A program made the translations under genes and the position numbers. A model generated the notes under the pieces. That model was not told the DNA's origin and ran no database searches. It saw only the letters and a program-made list of their open reading frames with translations. DNA of 64,000 nucleotides from JAJPHW01 sp963771505 (lineage in GTDB: Bacteria > Acidobacteriota > Terriglobia > Terriglobales > Acidobacteriaceae), in assembly GCA_963771505.1 (NCBI GenBank), contig CAVYTO010000002.1:992001-1056000 (forward strand), read 5' to 3'. Shown piece after piece: positions 34,099 through 43,177 of the stretch (position 1 is its first letter; every line of letters begins with the position of its first letter).

Positions 34099-35382
34099 TT
34101 ATTGACTCACCTGGAGCGTCCTGTGAAGTGCGCGATCCACGCTCGGCTCGTTCATTAGCGAGTTTCGATTCGTCACTTTGCTGATCACCAGCTGCACGTC
34201 ACTGATGTAACGCTCGAGAAATGCCGCTTCGCAGTAAGCCAGGTAATAGTCCCACATGCGGATGAAGCGATCGTCGAAACCGAGACGGCGGACGGCGTCG
34301 AGGTTTTTCATGAATCGGCTTCGCCATTCCCTGAGAGTGAGAGCGTAGTGGATGCCAATGTCTTCCGAGTGGAACATTTGCATTTGAGTCGATCGGGTCG
34401 ACGAGCGTTGGATTTCCGTGACCGATGCCAGCTCCGCTCCCGGGAAGATGTATTTCTTGATCCAGTCGCTTTGCTTGCGATAGCGTTCGAATCTCGACTC
34501 CTGGATCGTAATCGTCTGCAACAGCATGCTTCCGTCTGCTTTGAGTAAGCGGTCGCACGCGCCGAAGAAATCGTCGTAGTGCTCGTAACCCACGGCTTCA
34601 AACATTTCAATGCTAACGATTTTGTCGTATTGTCCGCGGAGGTTGCGATAATCCTCAAACAAAAGCTCGGTTTTATCGTTGCCGAGACCAGACTGCGAAA
34701 ATAATTGTTTCGCATACTCGTGCTGCTGCCGGCTGATTGTCGTCGTCGTGATTCGGCAACCGTAATTCTGTGCGGCGTAGGCGGCAAAGCCACCCCATCC
34801 GGTGCCGATCTCGAGGACCCGATCGGCCGGCGTCAACTTTAGCTTTTGACAAATGATTTCGAACTTCCGCAGTTGTGCGGCTTCCAGAGATTCCTCGGAT
34901 GTGTCGTAGTAGGCGCACGAGTATGCCAGGCTGCGGTCAAGAAAAAGACGGTAGAAATCGTTGCCCAGGTCGTAGTGATAGGCAATGTTTTTCTTGCTTC
35001 CTGCCTGCGTATTACGGTTTCGCCGGTGAGCGAGAAGATCAGAAATCCTGCCGAACATGCTTAGGAGACGGTTGCCAGACTCAAGCCGTTCAAGATTCCG
35101 GATCCCGAACCTGACCAGCGACACTAGATCGGGCGTGGACCAGTCGCCGTCGACATAGGATTCGCCGACTCCCACATCTCCACCAAGGATCGCGCGCCGA
35201 AAAAAGCGTTCGTCATGAATGGCAAGCACCGCCTGTAACGCGTCCCCACGCCGGTCTTCGCCGGACTGGCCAAAGCGGTGGGTTTCATCAGGACAAACCA
35301 ACTCGATTGTGCCGCCACAGGAATGTTCCAGCGACTTTAGAAAGAGCTTCTTCGCAAGGTTTGCTTTTCGCGTGCTCACCAT
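34099..35382 (-). CDS. cyclopropane-fatty-acyl-phospholipid synthase-family methyltransferase
   Basis: A 427-residue SAM-dependent enzyme. Substrate-binding N-terminal domain, then SAM motif VLEIGTGWGGFA, with the CFA-family YHYDLGNDFYRLFLD and VSIEMFEAVGYEHYDDFF segments. It methylates unsaturated acyl chains of membrane phospholipids to cyclopropane or methyl-branched derivatives. The ATG at 35382 is preferred over TTG at 35394: it overlaps the DUF1365 stop in ATGGTGA. Last gene of the minus-strand lipid operon. Confidence 0.9.
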   Translation of the reverse strand: MVSTRKANLAKKLFLKSLEHSCGGTIELVCPDETHRFGQSGEDRRGDALQAVLAIHDERFFRRAILGGDVGVGESYVDGDWSTPDLVSLVRFGIRNLERLESGNRLLSMFGRISDLLAHRRNRNTQAGSKKNIAYHYDLGNDFYRLFLDRSLAYSCAYYDTSEESLEAAQLRKFEIICQKLKLTPADRVLEIGTGWGGFAAYAAQNYGCRITTTTISRQQHEYAKQLFSQSGLGNDKTELLFEDYRNLRGQYDKIVSIEMFEAVGYEHYDDFFGACDRLLKADGSMLLQTITIQESRFERYRKQSDWIKKYIFPGAELASVTEIQRSSTRSTQMQMFHSEDIGIHYALTLREWRSRFMKNLDAVRRLGFDDRFIRMWDYYLAYCEAAFLERYISDVQLVISKVTNRNSLMNEPSVDRALHRTLQVSQ

Positions 35383-36165
35383 GACGCACCCCAATGCTGG
35401 GTCGGAGCTTTATCGAATCGTCCTGGGCCCGGATGGTGCACGACGGGCACGCCTTTGATTGCAAGTTTCAAGGCTTCCCAATGAATTCCCGATATCACCT
35501 TCAGCGTCATCCAGGGATATTGGATCAGGGTGCGCTGCAACTGTTCACGCGACCAATCCCTTCGATCCATTTTCAGGGTTGAATCGAAGATTGCCTGTCC
35601 GTTTTCATGGCTCACACACTGGTTGATGAGGCGCTCCGCGGGATTTGTGAATGTCCACTCGTACTCTTGGCTCATGTTCATGAATGGGGACACATGAAAA
35701 GTCTTCGGGAAGCGGAACTTCATGCTGTTTCCCTCGGACTGCGAGAGGCTGGAGTCGAGCCAATAGTTTTCGGTCTCCCCAAATGTGTTGCTGACTTCCG
35801 CGAGGATCAGCTTCAATGTTTCCGCCCGGTCGTAACAGTAAAAGAACGACACAGGGTTGAAGTTGTATCCGAGATAGCGAAGATGCGTTAACAGGAAGAT
35901 GCGGCCGCCTGGAATTTCCACGTTTTTTTGTTTTGCGGCCTGCAAGATGCGCTGGCGTAAAGTTCATGGCAGGATCGCCGAAGTGATCGCGCTCATGGTA
36001 CGAAGCCCAAGACCATCGGTTGTATCCGGTGAATGGAGAAACTTGCATCAACTTAGGGATCTCGTCGATGTCCAGAAAAACCATGAATAAAGGATAGGTA
36101 AATTCGTGCCGAACCGGACTGGATCGCCGATGGCGCAGCGTGCCCACATAAATCGAGGACTCCAT
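35376..36165 (-). pseudogene. DUF1365 protein, frameshifted
   Basis: The N-terminal frame from 36165 (MESSIYVGTLRHRR, VFLDIDEIPKLM) and the C-terminal frame to 35376 (RILQAAKQKNVEIPGG, LLTHLRYLGYNFNPVSFFYCYD) are parts of one DUF1365 protein. Removing one T from the TTT at about 35958-35960 gives MNLRQRILQAAK and restores a single protein of about 262 residues. DUF1365 proteins accompany CFA synthases and FAD oxidoreductases in light- or singlet-oxygen-induced lipid clusters. The start codon follows the FAD gene's TAA directly. Confidence 0.85.
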
Positions 36166-37422
36166 TTACTGGATCGCCTCCGCCCAACGGACGCCCAGCG
36201 ACTCGGCTACGCGGATGGCTGAATTCAGCCCATCTTCATGGAACCCGTAAAACCAATACGCTCCGCAGAAATGGGTGCGATTGTGCCCGCTGATTTCCGA
36301 CCAACGACTCTGCGCTCTCACCGCATCGACCGTGTATAGCGGATGCGAATATTCCATCTCGCGCAGGATGCGACGCTCATTCACCGCATTAGAGTTGTTC
36401 AGGGTTACGCAGTAGTCCTCGGGAGTGGCCAAATTTTGCAGCCGATTCATATGGTAGGTAAGAGTTGCGGAGCTGCGCGAAGTTCCGAGATGATAATTCC
36501 ATGAAGCCCGCGCACTCTGCCGGCGCGGCAACAACTTTGAATCCGTATGCAACACCGTTTGGTTGCGGCTGGTACGAAATTGGTTGAGAATTCTTCGCTC
36601 AAGAGCTGACGCGTCTTTCAGCATTGCGACTGCTTGCGGCGCATGGCTGGCGAATACCACTTCATCGAAGTCCGCACCAGGGCGATCCTCGAACGTAATC
36701 CGCACCGCGTTGGGAGTTCGAGTTATAGCGGTGATTTTGGCGCCGAGTTCAATATGGTCTCTGTAGGGAGCCGTAAGCGGCGCGATATAGACACTGCTTC
36801 CGCCTTTCAATACGTACCACTGCGCCTGGGTTGTGAGTCCTAACAATCCGTGATTCTCGAGGAAACGGAAGAGCGTGAAAGCGGGAAATTCTTCAATCTC
36901 ATCGAGCGACGTTGACCATACAGAAGCCGCCATTGGGTTTAAGTAATAACGGGCGAAGTCGCCGTCGAATTCATGGTCCCTGACAAAGGAACCGAGGGTG
37001 ATGTCGACGCTCTCCGGATGGCTGAGCAGCGTCCGCGCTTCGCGATTGAAGCGCAGTATCTCAGCAAACAAACGGTACTGGCCTAAGCGAAGCAAATTGC
37101 TGCCAAAGAATCCCCTTAAGCCGCGAGTGCTGTACTCAAAGCCTGTGTCGCGGCACGATACGCCAAATGACATGTCGCTGGGCTGGCGTTCGATCCCGAG
37201 TTTCTGAAACAACCGAACTAAATTCGGATAAGTGCGGTCATTGTGGACGATAAACCCCGTGTCGATCGGCTGGACGCCGCGGCTGGTTTGAATTTGGTGA
37301 GTGTGAGTATGACCGCCGAGCCGCGACTCCTTCTCGAAGAGCGTTACTTCATGCTTGTTGCTGAGCAGGAACGCAGCCGCCATTCCCGATATCCCCGCGC
37401 CGATGACTGCGATCTTGCTCAT
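36166..37422 (-). CDS. FAD-dependent oxidoreductase (amine-oxidase fold)
   Basis: A 418-residue flavoprotein. Dinucleotide-binding motif GAGISGMAAAFLL at 8-20, followed by LFEKESRLGGHTHTHQ and the C-terminal NAD(P)-binding segment typical of the amine-oxidase/desaturase family. Homologues lie beside DUF1365 and CFA synthase in many bacteria and have been linked to unusual fatty-acid synthesis (furan fatty acids in Rhodobacter sphaeroides). Its ATG overlaps the desaturase stop (ATGA). Confidence 0.88.
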   Translation of the reverse strand: MSKIAVIGAGISGMAAAFLLSNKHEVTLFEKESRLGGHTHTHQIQTSRGVQPIDTGFIVHNDRTYPNLVRLFQKLGIERQPSDMSFGVSCRDTGFEYSTRGLRGFFGSNLLRLGQYRLFAEILRFNREARTLLSHPESVDITLGSFVRDHEFDGDFARYYLNPMAASVWSTSLDEIEEFPAFTLFRFLENHGLLGLTTQAQWYVLKGGSSVYIAPLTAPYRDHIELGAKITAITRTPNAVRITFEDRPGADFDEVVFASHAPQAVAMLKDASALERRILNQFRTSRNQTVLHTDSKLLPRRQSARASWNYHLGTSRSSATLTYHMNRLQNLATPEDYCVTLNNSNAVNERRILREMEYSHPLYTVDAVRAQSRWSEISGHNRTHFCGAYWFYGFHEDGLNSAIRVAESLGVRWAEAIQ

Positions 37423-38264
37423 GCGGCAATCTGCTCTGGTGAGTGTAAGTCCAGCAAGTCAGCCGCTCGCACATTCCGCAGATCGCTGGCGATTCCCAGC
37501 CATGTCATCAACTTGAGCAGGTAGTACGTCATGTCAATTTCCCACCATCGCAAGCCTTGTCGACACGCATACATAAACTGATGGTGATTGTTGTGCCAGC
37601 CTTCGCCCATGGTGAAGATGGCGAGGACGAAATTATTGCGGCTAGCGTCCGCAGTGGGATAGCGTCGTGATCCCCAAATGTGCGCGACGGAATTGATGGC
37701 GAAGGTTCCGTGAAACAGCAGTATGGTCGAAACCAGAAATCCCCACACGAACGCGGCCAACCCACCGAAGAGCAAAATCGCGCCACCGAGCGCCACCGGC
37801 GGCACGCAATAGTGTTTGTCGAGCCAGCGCAGCTCAGGGTATTTCCCGAAATCCTGAATCAGCCGCGGGTCGTATTCATCGTGCTCGTTCGACAGAACCC
37901 ATCCGACGTGTGCCCACCAGAACCCTCTCAGGCCGGGCGAATGAATGTCCCCTTCATGATCGGCTTTTCTGTGATGAACGCGATGGTGCGCCGCCCACCA
38001 TAAGACGCCCTTCTGCCCAGAGGTTTCGGCCACGAATGCCATTAGGAATTGCGCGATCCGCCCTAATTTGTAGGAGCGATGGCTGAAATATCGGTGGTAT
38101 CCAGCCGTGATGGCGAACATGCGGACCGCATACATCCCGGCCATCAGGCCCAACAGAGACCAACGGAATCGCACAAACAGCACGGCGAGTGTCGCCACGT
38201 GCAAAAGGAGGAATGGGATCACAGTTCCCAGACGGTAAGTACGGATACTCGCGACTGCACTCAC
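37419..38264 (-). CDS. acyl-CoA/acyl-lipid delta-9-type fatty acid desaturase
   Basis: A 281-residue membrane di-iron enzyme. All three histidine boxes are present: HRYFSH, HRVHH and HNNHH. About four transmembrane segments. It introduces a cis double bond into saturated acyl chains, providing the substrate for cyclopropane-type methyltransferases. First gene of the minus-strand operon 38264-34099 and divergent from the CarH-like regulator, sharing a 180-base intergenic region. Confidence 0.92.
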   Translation of the reverse strand: MSAVASIRTYRLGTVIPFLLLHVATLAVLFVRFRWSLLGLMAGMYAVRMFAITAGYHRYFSHRSYKLGRIAQFLMAFVAETSGQKGVLWWAAHHRVHHRKADHEGDIHSPGLRGFWWAHVGWVLSNEHDEYDPRLIQDFGKYPELRWLDKHYCVPPVALGGAILLFGGLAAFVWGFLVSTILLFHGTFAINSVAHIWGSRRYPTADASRNNFVLAIFTMGEGWHNNHHQFMYACRQGLRWWEIDMTYYLLKLMTWLGIASDLRNVRAADLLDLHSPEQIAA

Positions 38265-38391
38265 AAACTTCTCCTGCCTCTCGCCCCACAGATGGAAAAT
38301 TGGCTTGCCTTAATGGGAAGTACGAATGAGGAGGCAACGCCAGATTGACCTAGAAAAATGCTACAGCCCCCAGCATCCGACTGTCAAGCAT

Positions 38392-38438
38392 TTGTCTAGG
38401 ACAACCAATTGACAAGGACAAGTGGTCGCTTGTATGTT
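38392..38438 (+). promoter_or_regulatory. carH-type promoter with TTGTC/GACAA operators
   Basis: TTGACA (38409-38414) and TATGTT (38433-38438) with an 18-base spacer form a sigma-70 promoter 9 bases before the ATG at 38447, so the transcript may be leaderless. A perfect palindrome TTGTC-TAG-GACAA lies at 38392-38404, and further GACAA and TTGTC units overlap the promoter. This suits autorepression by the MerR-type regulator and control of the divergent desaturase operon. Confidence 0.5.
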
Positions 38439-38446
38439 TGTCTGTA

Positions 38447-39358
38447 ATGGCTGAGGCCTATCCCATCAGTGCGGTCTCCCGATTAACCGGCCTCCCGCTC
38501 GATACGCTGCGCGCCTGGGAGCGCCGCTATCAGGCGGTAACGCCATCCCGTTCCGCCCGTGGACGGGTCTACAACGAAAAACAGATTCAAAGATTGCTGC
38601 TATTGCGTCGAGCCGTGGAAAGCGGTCACTCCATCGGCCAGATTGCGAAAGTTGAAGATGATGGCTTGCGGGCAATGCTTGATCGGGCTACTTCTCTGGT
38701 CGAAACGCCGTCTGCGCAATCGGCAGAAACCACTGCACTAATTACTCCAGTTTTGCATGCGATCGAACGATTCGATTATGCGCGCGCAGAGCGCGAACTG
38801 AACTGGGCCGCGGCTGCGGCTGGGACACCGAAAGAACTCGTACATCAGGTCGCATTGCCGCTGATGCGAACTGCTGGAGAGCGGTGGCACCAGGGAAAGT
38901 TCAGCATCGCCCAAGAGCACATGCTGACTTCACTTCTAACTGGGTTGCTTTCCTCATTCACTCGGGCAAATGCAGTGTCCGACCCTCCAGCACGGGTTTT
39001 GTTTGCAACTCCGAAGGATGAAAGGCACGGATTTCCTAATTTGGCTGCGGCTCTATTGACAGCCGCAGGCGGCCTCGGCGTCATTCACCTGGGAACGGAC
39101 TTGCCGAAGGAGGAAATTGTTCTTGCAGCGCGCAAAAGCGGAGCTAATGCGATTTTGCTCAGTATCAGCAAATCCCCGAACCCGGAATTCCGTCAAAGCA
39201 TGCAATACATCGCACGCAAAGTGCCCCAAGCGACATCTTTGTGGCTGGGCTCGTCACCAGAGATTGTCGTAGAGAAAATCGAGGGCGCACGATGGTTGAC
39301 CTTCACCGACTTCCCTTCACTCGAAGGTGCGCTTCGCGGTTTGGGGGCCAGGTTGTGA
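38447..39358 (+). CDS. MerR-type B12-dependent photoreceptor regulator (CarH/LitR)
   Basis: A 303-residue regulator: MerR helix-turn-helix (about 7-75, SRLTGLPLDTLRAWERRY), helical bundle and Rossmann B12-binding domain. The photoreceptor signature RWHQGKFSIAQEH is exact: Trp, His, and a Glu-His pair ten residues on, the positions of W131, H132, E141 and H142 in Thermus CarH. The lower-ligand His is in DERHGFP, 47 residues after the Trp. This predicts adenosylcobalamin binding and light-triggered release from DNA. It is placed between two lipid-gene arms. Confidence 0.88.
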   Translation: MAEAYPISAVSRLTGLPLDTLRAWERRYQAVTPSRSARGRVYNEKQIQRLLLLRRAVESGHSIGQIAKVEDDGLRAMLDRATSLVETPSAQSAETTALITPVLHAIERFDYARAERELNWAAAAAGTPKELVHQVALPLMRTAGERWHQGKFSIAQEHMLTSLLTGLLSSFTRANAVSDPPARVLFATPKDERHGFPNLAAALLTAAGGLGVIHLGTDLPKEEIVLAARKSGANAILLSISKSPNPEFRQSMQYIARKVPQATSLWLGSSPEIVVEKIEGARWLTFTDFPSLEGALRGLGARL

Positions 39359-39422
39359 GCGTCGCAGCCTTCAATCCACAGCGGATTTGTTCTCGTACTT
39401 CTATTCGGAGCGGTTTGACCAA

Positions 39423-39764
39423 ATGAGATTTCTATTGAAACTGCTGTTCGCCGCGATATTTATTTGGATGGTCGCCATGACAACGTACGTATCCATTCAC
39501 AAACCCATCTGGATGGCCGGAACTGAATTCAGCTGGGCCGGAAGTCCGTGGGCCGTGGCTACGTTGTTCGACGCCTATTTTGGCTTTGTGACATTTTTTG
39601 TATGGGTTTGTTTCAAAGAGCGTACAGTCGCCAGCAAAGTTTTATGGTTTGTCTTGATCATGGGCCTGGGAAATATTGCTATGTCAGCCTATGTTCTGGT
39701 TCAGCTATTTAAGCTGCGGGATCATGAGCCTCTTTCCAACATCCTGACGAGATTTGCGGCGTGA
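39423..39764 (+). CDS. DUF1475/DUF2834-like membrane protein
   Basis: A 113-residue protein with three hydrophobic helices (about residues 5-23, 42-60, 70-92). The MRFLLKLLFAAIFIWMVAMTTYVSI start and the WFVLIMGLGNIAMSAYVL segment resemble DUF1475/DUF2834 proteins, which recur in light- or singlet-oxygen-induced lipid clusters. Co-oriented with the CarH-like gene and overlapping the next gene (GTGA). Confidence 0.7.
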   Translation: MRFLLKLLFAAIFIWMVAMTTYVSIHKPIWMAGTEFSWAGSPWAVATLFDAYFGFVTFFVWVCFKERTVASKVLWFVLIMGLGNIAMSAYVLVQLFKLRDHEPLSNILTRFAA

Positions 39765-40255
39765 AGCAGGGCTTGCTTTACAAGCGTCTGGTTCGGCCAA
39801 TCATAGGATTGCTGACTCAGGGTGTAACTCCAGAGAAGATTGCCCTCAGTCTTGCGATGGGAATTGTGCTGGGAATTTTTCCAGTGATAGGATCTACGAC
39901 CTTGCTATGTGCCGGAGCGGCGATCGTGTTTCGACTAAACCTCGCGGCGATTCAGTTGGTGAATTATCTGGTTTATCCGCTGCAACTCATCCTGATCGTG
40001 CCGTTTATTCGTGCTGGCGAGTTCCTGCTACACGCTAGTCCGTTACAGCTGTCGCTCGCTCAGATGATGGCGATGGCGCGGCAGAATTTGCCCCATGCAA
40101 TTTCTGTATTGTGGCTGGCGGCACTGCACGCAGTTGAGGCATGGGTGATCTTCGCGCCAGTCGCACTTCTTGTTTTGTATTTCCCGCTGGTTCGCCTTGT
40201 GCGTTCGCTGCGGGTCATGGCTCGCGCGCGCTTGAACGCCGTTAGGAGCGCTTAG
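39761..40255 (+). CDS. DUF2062 membrane protein
   Basis: A 164-residue protein with three to four hydrophobic segments. The TPEKIALSLAMGIVLGIFPVIGSTTLLC region is the hallmark of DUF2062, a family often found with lipid or exopolysaccharide enzymes. GTG start overlaps the upstream stop. Role unknown; the operon position suggests involvement in membrane-lipid modification. Confidence 0.8.
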   Translation: MKQGLLYKRLVRPIIGLLTQGVTPEKIALSLAMGIVLGIFPVIGSTTLLCAGAAIVFRLNLAAIQLVNYLVYPLQLILIVPFIRAGEFLLHASPLQLSLAQMMAMARQNLPHAISVLWLAALHAVEAWVIFAPVALLVLYFPLVRLVRSLRVMARARLNAVRSA

Positions 40256-40262
40256 ACCAATC

Positions 40263-41048
40263 ATGTTGCCAACCGCTCTCCATCTCGCTTTGGTCGGCTC
40301 GCTTATTGCCGGATCGCTGATGTTCTTGCTCTGGCTGCTCCATTTACGACTCAACAACGCAAGCGTTGTAGATCCTGGATGGGCCTACGGCTTGGCCTTG
40401 ATCGCAGTCGCCTATGCAGCACTCGGCCCCGGATATCCCGCCCGCAAATGGCTCGGCACCGGCATGGCCGCAGTGTGGGGAGTTCGGCTGGGAACCCACT
40501 TACTGATGCGCATTTGGGGTCAGCCGGAAGAAGGCCGTTACCAGCAATTGCGAAAAGAATGGGGCGGAAATGTTGCTCTGAAATTCCTGGCATTCTTCGA
40601 ATTCCAAGCTCTGCTGGATGTGTTCCTGTCTCTGCCGTTTCTTCTGGCAGTTCTAAATCCTGACCCGATGTTGCACCCCTTGGAATATGTAGCGGCCGCA
40701 CTGTGGGCGATTTCGATAATCGGGGAGGCTGTTGCGGATGCTCAACTAGCAGCTTTCAAGCGCGATCCAGCGAGCCACGGCCAGGTTTGTCAACGCGGAC
40801 TTTGGAACTACTCGCGCCACCCTAACTATTTCTTTGAATGGTTCGTGTGGATTGCGTGGGCGATCTTCGGCTTGGCGTCACCGTATGGATGGACAGCGAT
40901 TTCCTGCCCGATACTCATGTTCTATTTCCTCTTCCGCGTCACGGGCATCCCGGCCACTGAAGCTCAATCTTTGCGCAGCAAAGGCGACGCTTACCGGCGC
41001 TATCAGCTTACGACAAGCGCATTCATCCCTTGGTTCAAGAAAGCTTAG
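40263..41048 (+). CDS. DUF1295 family (steroid 5-alpha-reductase-like) membrane enzyme
   Basis: A 261-residue polytopic protein. The C-terminal GLWNYSRHPNYFFEWFVW segment is the conserved core of DUF1295/ICMT-like enzymes. It starts 8 bases after the DUF2062 stop, and its stop abuts the ATG of the next gene. Homologues next to CFA-like methyltransferases suggest reduction or isomerisation of a methylated acyl chain, as in branched-chain lipid formation; this is inference. Confidence 0.85.
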   Translation: MLPTALHLALVGSLIAGSLMFLLWLLHLRLNNASVVDPGWAYGLALIAVAYAALGPGYPARKWLGTGMAAVWGVRLGTHLLMRIWGQPEEGRYQQLRKEWGGNVALKFLAFFEFQALLDVFLSLPFLLAVLNPDPMLHPLEYVAAALWAISIIGEAVADAQLAAFKRDPASHGQVCQRGLWNYSRHPNYFFEWFVWIAWAIFGLASPYGWTAISCPILMFYFLFRVTGIPATEAQSLRSKGDAYRRYQLTTSAFIPWFKKA

Positions 41049-42152
41049 ATGGAAAAAGCGCAAGAAATCGTTCAGCCAATGCGACCCGGAAAGATCGCTG
41101 CACCTTGGACATTGGCTTTACTCGAGCGAGACACTTTACCTGATTGGGTGATTCGCGTCGCAATTAGACGCATGTTGCGGCAGCGGTTGAAGGATGAAGA
41201 CAAGAACGATCCGGAATTGCAGCAAGCTCATCTGATGGCGTTGATCGAGCGCATGAAAGCGAGTCCGATCGCACTCGAAACAACCGCAGCGAATGTTCAA
41301 CATTATGAAGTTCCATCTCGCTTTTATCAATTTGCTCTCGGCAAGCATTTGAAATACAGCTGCGGACTATGGAATCAGAACACTCATAATCTCGACCAGG
41401 CTGAAGAGGCGATGCTTGCGCTGACAACGGACCGCGCGAGAATCGCGGAGGGCCAACGCATTCTCGAACTTGGCTGCGGTTGGGGATCCTTGTCGCTCTA
41501 TCTGGCGGAGAAATTCCCCGGTTCCGAAATTACCAGCGTTTCAAATTCTCGATCGCAAAAGGAATTCATCGACGCTCAGGCTACTGCATGCGGACTGCGC
41601 AACCTTCACGTCATCACCGCGGACATGAATGTTTTTGAAGCCTCGGGCAAGTTTGATCGCGTAGTGTCGGTAGAGATGTTTGAACACATGCGCAATTATG
41701 AATCCCTGCTAAGCCGTGTCGCGTCGTGGATGAACGACTCCGCATTTTTGTTCGTTCATATTTTCAGCCATCGGCGGTTTGCCTATCCGTTTGAAATTCG
41801 AGATTCCAGCGACTGGATGGCGCAACACTTTTTTACTGGCGGCATCATGCCCAGCGACGATCTCCTTCTCTACTTTCAGCGCGATCTCTGTATCCGCGAC
41901 CATTGGCAGGTGAACGGCGTCCACTACCAGAAGACCGCGGAAGCCTGGCTCGGCAATATGAGCAGGCATCGCGACGATGTCCTGAAACTTTTTGCGGAGA
42001 CCTACGGCAAAGAGTTGACTGCGAAGCCGCGCGCCGAGGAAGCTTTGCGCTGGTACGTGCGGTGGCGTGTGTTTTTTATGGCCTGCGCGGAACTGTGGGG
42101 TTTCCGTAGCGGCCAGGAGTGGATCGTCTCCCACTATCTGTTGGCGAAATAA
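41049..42152 (+). CDS. second CFA-synthase-like SAM methyltransferase
   Basis: A 367-residue enzyme. SAM motif ILELGCGWGSLSLYLAE, VQHYEVPSRFYQF substrate segment and VSVEMFEHMRNYESL match the CFA-synthase family, but it lacks the extra N-terminal domain of the 34099 paralogue. Starts directly after the DUF1295 stop (TAGATG). The close coupling with DUF1295 suggests a distinct methylated-lipid product rather than a duplicate of the first enzyme. Confidence 0.88.
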   Translation: MEKAQEIVQPMRPGKIAAPWTLALLERDTLPDWVIRVAIRRMLRQRLKDEDKNDPELQQAHLMALIERMKASPIALETTAANVQHYEVPSRFYQFALGKHLKYSCGLWNQNTHNLDQAEEAMLALTTDRARIAEGQRILELGCGWGSLSLYLAEKFPGSEITSVSNSRSQKEFIDAQATACGLRNLHVITADMNVFEASGKFDRVVSVEMFEHMRNYESLLSRVASWMNDSAFLFVHIFSHRRFAYPFEIRDSSDWMAQHFFTGGIMPSDDLLLYFQRDLCIRDHWQVNGVHYQKTAEAWLGNMSRHRDDVLKLFAETYGKELTAKPRAEEALRWYVRWRVFFMACAELWGFRSGQEWIVSHYLLAK

Positions 42153-42226
42153 GATAGCGGCAACAGACTTAGCTGCGCCGAGGCGCAGGGTCGGCGGCGG
42201 TACATGGTTCCTGTGGAAACGAAGGA

Positions 42227-42271
42227 ATGGTGCCAGGGAGGGAGTTGAACCCCCGACGCCAGCCTTTTCAG
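42227..42271 (-). repeat. distal copy of the tRNA-Phe 3' part
   Basis: Starting ATGGTGCCAGGG and ending CCTTTTCAG, this 45-base sequence repeats 43517-43562, the 3' half of tRNA-Phe up to the anticodon loop, with one G missing. It marks the far border of a tRNA-linked insertion whose tRNA-side copy is intact. Confidence 0.75.
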
Positions 42272-42428
42272 ACCTAAAACAATGAAGTCTCACAACAACT
42301 TAAACGTCGCGGGAGACTGCCAAAACACCTGTAAAGACGGCAAGAAGAGCAATCGTGGGTGGACGATCCTTGGGTGGAAGGACTTGCTAGAATTTGGAAT
42401 AGAAGCAATAAGAAGCGACGAGCCTGAT

Positions 42429-43136
42429 TCAAAAGAGTTCCGATTGAACAGCTTCCGCACCGGTCTCCGCTACCCCACAGTCTTCACTTTCATTCTTGGC
42501 GTCGTTCAATTTCGTGCTCACCGGATAGAGTCGCATCATTCCCGCGTCGTATGGCGCTAGCATCTCAGATAGCACAGTCGGATTCGAGAACTTTGGGTCT
42601 AACCAGAGATCGTAGTTTTCCGGGTTAAGCACAACCGGCATACGGTCATGGATATCGGCAACGATTGAATTGGGCTTGGTAGTCAGAATCGTACAGCTCT
42701 CGACAATCTTGCCCATGCCGTCTCGCCATTTGTCCCACAGCCCCGCGAAGGCGAACAACTCTCGCTGTCCGACCTCGAAGCAGAATGGTTGCCTAACCTT
42801 TCCGTTCTTCCGCCACTCGTAGAAACCGTCTGCCGGAATTAGACAGCGCTGGGATTTGAAAGCTTCGCGGAACGCGGGCGTCGCGGAGAGAGTTTCCGCT
42901 CTGGCGTTCAATGTACGGTTGCCAATGTTCGCATCTTTCGCCCAGAACGGAATCAGTCCCCATCGCATCGCAGACATTCTGCGTTGAGGTTTATCGGGCT
43001 CCTGGCGGATCGCCAGAACCGGCTGCGTAGGAGCGATATTAAAACGAGGAACAATCTCGTCGTCGGAATCGAAGATTGCATGAAACTCCTCTTCCAGCAA
43101 TCGACGCGAGCGAGATTGGCGATAACGTCCGCACAT
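42429..43136 (-). CDS. SRAP-family abasic-site protein (YedK/HMCES)
   Basis: A 235-residue protein. MCGRY exposes Cys2 after Met removal for thiazolidine linkage to abasic DNA; RFNIAPTQP, LNARAETL, GFYEW (catalytic Glu) and HDRMP (His) complete the SRAP active site. It shields abasic sites in single-stranded DNA during replication or SOS stress. The length is standard. Located inside a tRNA-Phe-bounded insertion, so it may be horizontally acquired cargo. Confidence 0.93.
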   Translation of the reverse strand: MCGRYRQSRSRRLLEEEFHAIFDSDDEIVPRFNIAPTQPVLAIRQEPDKPQRRMSAMRWGLIPFWAKDANIGNRTLNARAETLSATPAFREAFKSQRCLIPADGFYEWRKNGKVRQPFCFEVGQRELFAFAGLWDKWRDGMGKIVESCTILTTKPNSIVADIHDRMPVVLNPENYDLWLDPKFSNPTVLSEMLAPYDAGMMRLYPVSTKLNDAKNESEDCGVAETGAEAVQSELF

Positions 43137-43177
43137 TGAATGATTATTTCAAACTCAGGTGAATAAAGTCTCTAGGC

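Noticed and set aside
42282..42560. 92-residue plus-strand frame in the tRNA-Phe insertion
   Set aside because: Its second half is antisense to the SRAP C-terminus and its first half matches no integrase or other family.
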